DNA from: an uncultured Verrucomicrobiota bacterium
Lineage (GTDB): Bacteria > Verrucomicrobiota > Kiritimatiellia > RFP12 > UBA1067
DNA: 9,391 nt
Direction of reading: 5' to 3'
NCBI GenBank assembly: GCA_946615275.1
Contig: CAMOHV010000027.1
Location: forward strand, 1-9,391
A program made the translations under genes and the position numbers. Below are positions 6,401 through 9,391 of this stretch, piece by piece. How positions within the stretch are numbered: the first letter of the stretch is position 1; the number at the start of each line of letters is the position of its first letter. The notes beneath the pieces were generated by a model. That model was given only the letters and a program-made list of their open reading frames with translations. It ran no database searches and was not told where the DNA came from.

Positions 6401-8023
6401 GAACGCTCTTGCGCCGATGTTCGTCACGGTGTTTGGAATCGTCACCTCCGTGATGGTCGATGCATAGAATGCGTTAGCCCCTATGGATTTCACCGTCAAA
6501 GCGTGGCGGTCATATGAAAACAACGATGGTATGGTCACAACCCCCGTCGGCAGCGCGGAGAATGTCCCCGGATAGACCAGCTGCACCGCGTTCAGGTCGG
6601 CAGCGTTGTACACCTTAAAATACCATGCGACCCCGTTTTTTATCTGCGCAAGGACGTGTTTCGTCAAGTCGACGCTGGAGCCGTCCATGTACATGATGAT
6701 CAGATCCGACGCGCATCCGGGGTAGACCTGGGCATCAAGGACCTTGCCGAGCATCGCCTTGCGTATCGTGACCCAGTTGAGCTTGCTGCAGCCCTTGAAC
6801 GCATTGGCCTTCACCTCCGTTACACTGTCCGGGATCGCCACTTCCTCAAGCTTCGTGCAATTTCCGAACGCGAGCCCTCCAATGGAGGTCAGCGAGTTGC
6901 CAAGCTCTATCTCAGAAAGGTTCGAGCAGCCGTAGAATGCGGCATTGCCGATGCCCTTGACGGAATTCGGAATCGTCACCTTAGAGGCGATTCCAGAGCA
7001 GTTCATGAACGCATATTCGCCGATGTTCGTGATCTGCGAACCGAAATTCAGCGACGTGATACCCGTGCAGCCGTTGAAAGCATAAGCCCCTATGCCGTCC
7101 ACTGGATAGCCGTTGACCGTGTTCGGAGTCGTGAAAGCCCCAGTTGGCTTTGGCGTCACGGCCGTGCCGCCCACGCCAGCGTCAAGGTGCTCCAGCACCG
7201 TGTAGTTTCTATGATAGATGTCGCCCCCGGTCCTGATGACCTGATAGCGCCAAGTGCGGGAAGCGTCCACCCAAGTCCCGCAGAACCGCTTCTCCAGCGT
7301 CGCGGGGCAGGAGCTGAAGATGCTCGACAGGTCGCTGTTTATGAACTTTATCGGAAGGTATATGGTCTCCAGGCCCGTGCAGTTGCTGAACGCACTGTTC
7401 AAGGTCGTCAGGCCATACGGGAGCTTCACCTTCTTCAACTTGCTGCATCCATAGAACGTGTTGCTGTTCAGCGTGGTCACACCCGCGCCAGAGTGAAACG
7501 TCACGGTCTCGAGGGATGTGCAGCCGTAGAACGCGCTTCCGCCTAGTGTCGTGAGGCTCGAAGGAAGATACACGCTCGCCAGGCTTCTGCAGTTCTTGAA
7601 CGCCCTCATGTCGATCTCGGTGATCGCGGTCGGAAGCTCCAAGCTCGTCAGGCCGGTACATCCGCTAAAGGCGTCATTACCGATCTCGTGGACGGTGCTG
7701 GGGATCGTCACCTTCGTGACGGCGGTGCAGTTGTAGAACGCATACTGGCCGATGCGCCTTACCGTGTAGCCTCCCAGCGTGGAGGGTACCGTCACCGCGC
7801 CCGTCGCGCCGGAGACGGCAGCCTGGCTTGCGCCCTTGAGGATGACCACGTCGGTGCTGTCTGGTATGAACTCGTAGTTCCAGGTAATTCCCTTGGCATC
7901 CGTATACGAGTAGCCCAACGCCGTGCCCGCAAGCGCGATCGCCGCGGTCGCGACAAGCGCCTTCAACGCGCCGCCAAATCTGCGGCAGATTGAATTGGAC
8001 TGTTTTGCAATGTCTGTTTTCAT
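2654..8023 (-). CDS. Giant secreted surface protein: LRR_5 blocks interleaved with nine InlB-type B-repeats
   Basis: The 1789-residue product has a signal peptide (basic start, hydrophobic 19-36, likely cleavage after the ALG at 35-37). Its order is: three LRR_5 blocks (roughly 70-260, 315-460, 530-665; about 17 AFxxC-type units), three B-repeats (673, 748, 819 to about 889), a fourth LRR block (about 890-1070, four units), six more B-repeats (from 1079, 1156, 1225, 1296, 1373, 1443 to 1518), a glycine-rich linker, and the shared C-terminal domain (about 1528-1789). B-repeats follow the VTFNxNGG...GWWTxxxGGTxI...YAHW pattern of the Listeria-Bacteroides repeat (PF09479/TIGR02543), a beta-grasp-like spacer or binding module. 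No enzymatic motif, LPXTG or terminal helix is seen. The ATG at 8023 is preferred over an in-frame TTG at 8137: it has a Shine-Dalgarno sequence and begins the signal peptide. It probably heads an operon with the smaller paralogue. A role as adhesin or extracellular binding protein is inferred. Confidence 0.92.
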   Translation of the reverse strand: MKTDIAKQSNSICRRFGGALKALVATAAIALAGTALGYSYTDAKGITWNYEFIPDSTDVVILKGASQAAVSGATGAVTVPSTLGGYTVRRIGQYAFYNCTAVTKVTIPSTVHEIGNDAFSGCTGLTSLELPTAITEIDMRAFKNCRSLASVYLPSSLTTLGGSAFYGCTSLETVTFHSGAGVTTLNSNTFYGCSKLKKVKLPYGLTTLNSAFSNCTGLETIYLPIKFINSDLSSIFSSCPATLEKRFCGTWVDASRTWRYQVIRTGGDIYHRNYTVLEHLDAGVGGTAVTPKPTGAFTTPNTVNGYPVDGIGAYAFNGCTGITSLNFGSQITNIGEYAFMNCSGIASKVTIPNSVKGIGNAAFYGCSNLSEIELGNSLTSIGGLAFGNCTKLEEVAIPDSVTEVKANAFKGCSKLNWVTIRKAMLGKVLDAQVYPGCASDLIIMYMDGSSVDLTKHVLAQIKNGVAWYFKVYNAADLNAVQLVYPGTFSALPTGVVTIPSLFSYDRHALTVKSIGANAFYASTITEVTIPNTVTNIGARAFDSCAHLTKATISSGVKNIGYYAFGKCTSLSSVTIPSSVEVITSYAFSDCSSLSSLTINSGVKSIGGWAFYNTAIASVYVPNSVEQLSDNAFTKCTNLKTASLPGSLYGVIDESKVFASCPSDLKIVYRDLTHKVTFNANGGTIAVEDRAKDVAHGAAVGALPTPNPPSGYSFTGWFTAASGGSRITSSHIINADVTFYAHYTQTPCTVTFNANGGTVSPTTRLVAKGGQVGTLPTPTRDGYTCNGWWTSPTMGGQRISETQTINADVTFYANWLENHTVTFNANGGTPATTTRTVVHGSTVGELPEPTRAGDFTFGGWWTAASGGTQITASQQITANATYYAHWTENFLSETVDGYTWYYTIEGDGSAKVFKTWGSPAVEPTPTGSVTIPPTLGGKPVTIIGGDAFSGFSGMTAVVIPDTVTTIWSSAFKGCSGLDGLSLPAGLTTIMSSAFQSCSGLKSIDIPVSVTEIGNYAFALCGNLKSVTFAGNCPTTGGDKIYDGASSELVTTVSAAASGWATYLAAGTWQSRTIRSAARDVDVTFNPNGGEVAEAVRTVQSGSEIGALPTPTRTGNWSFLGWFTDASGGTKISATTVVSDNVTYYAHWSQTVPTTTTVTFNPNGGTVSPTSKTFAVNTQIGDMPTPERNGYAFDGWWTAQDGGTRVTESTSFRNSTTIYAHWKQSFTVTFDANGGSVTPPSCIVVSGESIGSLPTPTRDGYTCTGWWTAASGGTQISESTTVTGNVTYYAQWSRNKYTVTFNAIGGTPATTTREVDSGAQIGAPLPEPTWDGHTFQGWWTAANGGTQISATTIVTGNVMYYAHWQESGGVVVMHTITFNPNGGQCPVPSIKVAHGEMVGPALPDATRTGYEFVGWKVADAIWVVADTVVEEDIACTAQWNPFIYHLTYNANGGTISIADTAPTFTCEIQYDGVYQAVTPDMRPGWEFLGWFTSATGGTKVNAGDRFQRTSDQTLYAHWQQAGGGGEGGGVDPETIDPFDPGDLMCYQVISPRDISDPIVVTKAESLWGALYYGCDVVGIVELKLGKPKKGETKVSGSVTMLDGKKCAIKAQKLALTLPTASALNLDVKKLGSMRIAIGSLGGRNVFSGSLGRMHVQTAKAAGNWTKPTATATVDASSVSMFPGKVFVEFLPDGEVASASNGKWTFKKAAAIKMKKGVLTGNADPAKPNLSGIKLTYKPKTGVFKGSFKVYTDLGGKLKKYTVKVTGVVADGVGHGQAVCKKPAVNWDVTVE
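3470..4789 (-). repeat. Six InlB/Listeria-Bacteroides B-repeats (coding)
   Basis: Codes for residues 1079-1518. Repeats start near 4789, 4558, 4351, 4138, 3907 and 3697. The fifth (from 1373) lacks the GWWTxxxGGTxI core and has GWKVADAIW instead; the sixth (from 1443) has a longer middle. The others are 69-77 residues, close to the usual size. Confidence 0.85.
5357..6007 (-). repeat. Three InlB/Listeria-Bacteroides B-repeats (coding)
   Basis: Codes for residues 673-889, with repeats starting near 6007, 5782 and 5569. Each carries VTFNANGGT at the start and a Y-A-H/N-Y/W motif at the end. The group sits between the third and fourth LRR blocks, so the LRR architecture is interrupted. Confidence 0.85.
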
Positions 8024-8029
8024 AGACGT

Positions 8030-8037
8030 CTTTCCTT
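8030..8037 (-). promoter_or_regulatory. Ribosome binding site that decides the start of the giant gene
   Basis: AAGGAAAG on the minus strand stands 6 bases before the ATG at 8023. Together with the signal peptide that begins there, it rules out the longer reading from a TTG at 8137, which would put 38 charged residues ahead of the signal peptide. Confidence 0.75.
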
Positions 8038-8072
8038 CATGAGTTGACCATTTCTGGTTTGCCTTGCGCGTA

Positions 8073-8101
8073 ATTTTACCACCAAAACGCCCGTGATGGA
8101 A
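8073..8101 (-). promoter_or_regulatory. Candidate promoter of the surface-protein operon
   Basis: On the minus strand TAAAAT (8078-8073) is a good -10 (5 of 6). Seventeen bases upstream lies TTCCAT (8101-8096), a poor -35 (3 of 6). It would give a leader of roughly 40-45 bases before the ATG at 8023. The weak -35 would fit an activated promoter; this is inferred. Confidence 0.35.
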
Positions 8102-8122
8102 TAATCCAATTCTGCCTTTTTT

Positions 8123-8140
8123 GGGCAAAATGGGCAAAAT
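8123..8140. repeat. 9-bp direct repeat upstream of the surface-protein promoter
   Basis: GGGCAAAAT occurs twice head to tail (8123-8131, 8132-8140). Relative to the candidate promoter at 8073-8101 it lies about 20-40 bases upstream of the -35, where an activator could bind. A flanking GCCT/AGGC pair (8114-8117, 8141-8144 region) could close a loop around it. Confidence 0.4.
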
Positions 8141-8202
8141 AGGCGATGCCGCATGCTGCGGGCGTGCGTCCTGCGCGTCTGCTGTCGCGGCGGGTCGGCG
8201 AG

Positions 8203-8219
8203 TTGCGGACGATCCGCAA
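8203..8219. terminator. Hairpin just past the regulator gene
   Basis: TTGCGGA (8203-8209) and TCCGCAA (8213-8219) are perfect reverse complements around CGA, starting 8 bases after the stop codon at 8228. On the coding (minus) strand the T run precedes rather than follows the stem, so it is not a standard intrinsic terminator in that direction. It may still mark the 3' end of the regulator transcript. Confidence 0.3.
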
Positions 8220-8227
8220 AAAAGCGG

Positions 8228-9316
8228 TCAATACGGGAAAGTGCGGCCGAAGACGTAGTGCGGCTCGATGGCGGGCGGCGGCGGCAGGCGCCCCTTCGCA
8301 AGAAGCGCGAGCGCGAAGGCGGCGACCTTCTCGCCCGTCTCGGACGCATCGCACTCGAATCGCGTGAGGGCCTCCGAATATACCGGCCCCAGCCCGCGGT
8401 TCGAAAGCGTCACCACCTTGATGTCGCCAGGGATCCTGAGCCCGCGTTCCAGAAACGCCGTGAGCGCGCCCTGCGCCACGAAGTCGTCCCAGAAAAGGAA
8501 AATGTCCGGGAATCCAGCGCGCGGCAGGCCCATGAACACATTGTATGCGGACCGCTCGATGCCCTCGTAGCGCCCAAGCCCGTCCATGCGCGGAACGGTC
8601 GTCCAGCCGCACTTGACCCCCTTCTCCGCAAGCGCCGCCCCCGCATCCGGGGTCTCGTTCCCCTCGAAGCGCACCTGCATGACGCGCTTCACCCCCGCGC
8701 GGACGCAGTGCCGGACGAAGTTCCCGATCGCCTCCTCGGCTGAGAACCTGATCCAGCGCCCTTCATCCTTCGCGGGCGGCTCGCCGTAGAGGAACACGCT
8801 CTTCACCCCAGCGTCGCGAAGGCATTTCCTGACCGGCCTTGTGCCGTAGATCACTATCGCCACGTCCGGCGTCCGCACGAGTTCATGCTTCAGGAACGAG
8901 AGCCCTATCCGCTCGTCCTGCGAGAACACGACCGTCGAGAACGCATATCCCGCCGCGCCCAGCCTGTGGCGGAGCGCGTCGGCGATCATCGTCACATGGT
9001 AGCTGCAGGCGTCCACGTCCGGCAGCACGAACAGGACGCGCCCGCGCACGGTCATGACGTCCCGCTTCAGGACGACAGTGCCCACGCGCGGGCGAGAGCG
9101 CACGTATCCTTCCCGCGAGAGCTGCTCCACGACGCCGCGCGCGATGCGGAACGTCAAGCCCGACGCGTCGGCCAGCTCCTTGATCGTCGGGAACCGCTCG
9201 CCCGCCTTGATGCGGCCATGGACGATCTCGTCCTTGATGTAGGCGCCCAGCGCGTCCGCAAGGGACGTGAAGCCGTCGGGGGAGTAGTGGAAGTTTTTCA
9301 GAAAATCTATGTCCAT
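8228..9316 (-). CDS. GntR-family transcriptional regulator with a LacI/PBP1-type sensor domain
   Basis: The 362-residue product has a winged helix at about 20-83 with the GntR hallmarks: IVHGRIKAGERFPTIKELA (31-49), the recognition-helix region around 52-66, and the wing EGYVRSRPRVGTVV (69-82). From about 90 to 350 it resembles the periplasmic-binding-protein-like sensor of LacI/GalR regulators; the segment PDIFLFWDDFVAQGALTAFL followed by ERGLRIPGDIKVVTLSNRG is typical. Such GntR/LacI hybrids (AraR type) usually bind a sugar or related small ligand and release DNA on binding; the ligand here is unknown. The ATG at 9316 is chosen over an in-frame TTG at 9364, because it has a ribosome binding site and because a promoter and repeats occupy the region ahead of it. 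The gene ends 205 bp before the surface-protein operon. Tandem operator-like repeats in its promoter suggest autoregulation. Confidence 0.92.
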   Translation of the reverse strand: MDIDFLKNFHYSPDGFTSLADALGAYIKDEIVHGRIKAGERFPTIKELADASGLTFRIARGVVEQLSREGYVRSRPRVGTVVLKRDVMTVRGRVLFVLPDVDACSYHVTMIADALRHRLGAAGYAFSTVVFSQDERIGLSFLKHELVRTPDVAIVIYGTRPVRKCLRDAGVKSVFLYGEPPAKDEGRWIRFSAEEAIGNFVRHCVRAGVKRVMQVRFEGNETPDAGAALAEKGVKCGWTTVPRMDGLGRYEGIERSAYNVFMGLPRAGFPDIFLFWDDFVAQGALTAFLERGLRIPGDIKVVTLSNRGLGPVYSEALTRFECDASETGEKVAAFALALLAKGRLPPPPAIEPHYVFGRTFPY

Positions 9317-9320
9317 TAAA

Positions 9321-9328
9321 TCACCTTT
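9321..9328 (-). promoter_or_regulatory. Ribosome binding site that decides the regulator start
   Basis: AAAGGTGA on the minus strand lies 4 bases before the ATG at 9316; AGGTGA matches the 3' part of the anti-Shine-Dalgarno complement, for which short spacing is normal. The TTG at 9364 lies inside the operator repeats and has no such site. Confidence 0.7.
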
Positions 9329-9335
9329 ATTCTTG

Positions 9336-9364
9336 TCTATAACTTCATTGTTCACAAATCTCAA
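9336..9364 (-). promoter_or_regulatory. Candidate promoter of the regulator gene
   Basis: On the minus strand TTGAGA (9364-9359; 5 of 6 to consensus) is followed after exactly 17 bases by TATAGA (9341-9336; 4 of 6). Transcription would start near 9329, leaving a leader of about 13 bases that carries the ribosome binding site at its very front. Confidence 0.55.
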
Positions 9365-9376
9365 TTGTTCACAAAT
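9347..9376 (-). promoter_or_regulatory. Tandem 13-bp operator-like repeats in the regulator promoter
   Basis: ATTTGTGAACAAT (minus strand) occurs twice without a mismatch, at 9376-9364 and 9359-9347, with a period of 17 bases. Each copy contains the inverted pair TTGT/ACAA around two bases, as expected for a dimeric repressor. The first copy touches the -35 and the second fills the spacer between -35 and -10, so binding would block RNA polymerase. The regulator itself is the obvious candidate to bind here. Confidence 0.6.
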
Positions 9377-9391
9377 GCCACCATTGCCACA

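Noticed and set aside
6656..7546. 296-codon plus-strand open frame
   Set aside because: Shadow of the LRR region of the giant gene, in register with its codons, with Arg/Val/His-biased composition.
3470..7790. Regularly spaced repeats that might suggest a CRISPR array
   Set aside because: The repeats are in-frame protein repeats (LRR_5 and B-repeats) of about 60-75 bp and about 210-230 bp period with diverged copies, inside one long coding frame.
8024..8137. Longer start (TTG at 8137) for the giant protein
   Set aside because: It would add 38 mostly charged residues before a normal signal peptide, overlaps the candidate promoter and direct repeats, and lacks a ribosome binding site comparable to that at 8030-8037.
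8214..8227. CCGC-A6-GCGG as a terminator of the regulator gene
   Set aside because: Only a 4-bp stem with the A/T run in the loop, and it competes with the better 7-bp hairpin at 8203-8219. No U tract follows either stem on the minus strand.
8153..9319. Plus-strand open frames of 196 and 144 codons opposite the regulator
   Set aside because: Both are in register with the regulator's codons and lack any domain; the minus strand has a clear GntR/LacI protein.
9317..9364. Longer start (TTG at 9364) for the regulator
   Set aside because: The start lies within the operator repeats and upstream of the likely transcription start; the ATG at 9316 has a good ribosome binding site.

Overview
The window is GC-rich bacterial DNA with three genes, all on the minus strand and packed head to tail. 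Reading in the direction of transcription (right to left) they are: a GntR-type regulator with a LacI-like sensor domain (9316 to 8228), a giant secreted repeat protein (8023 to 2654, 1789 residues) and a smaller secreted repeat protein (2575 to 371, 734 residues). No tRNA, rRNA, CRISPR array, transposase or phage gene was seen. The combination of BspA-like leucine-rich repeats, InlB/Listeria-Bacteroides repeats, a shared C-terminal domain ending in a KKPAVxWDVxV motif, and a one-component GntR/LacI-hybrid regulator suggests a gut or rumen member of the PVC group, most likely Kiritimatiellota or Lentisphaerota. This is inference from protein style, not from a marker gene.

Region by region: 1-370 is non-coding and holds three consecutive hairpins, a three-copy 7-bp tandem repeat and a weak outward-facing promoter. 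371-2575 encodes the smaller LRR protein. 2576-2653 is a short intercistronic gap, almost all of it 7-bp repeats that fold into one long hairpin in the minus-strand RNA. 2654-8023 encodes the giant protein. 8024-8227 is an intergenic region with a weak promoter, a 9-bp direct repeat and a hairpin behind the regulator. 8228-9316 encodes the regulator. 9317-9391 carries its promoter, with two copies of a 13-bp operator-like repeat.

The two repeat proteins are paralogues. Both have a signal peptide, blocks of LRR_5 repeats with recurring header and end-cap motifs, an acidic or glycine-rich linker, and the same C-terminal domain of about 265 residues, which is nearly identical at the DNA level in places. 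They are probably co-transcribed (78-bp gap) and probably act at the cell surface as adhesins or binding proteins. The regulator probably represses itself. Whether it also controls the surface genes is not shown, because its operator motif was not found in front of them.

The most unusual signals are the shared C-terminal domain with an apparent internal two-fold repeat, the heptamer-built intercistronic hairpin whose pairing is completed by G-U pairs only in the minus-strand transcript, and the tandem operator inside the regulator's promoter.
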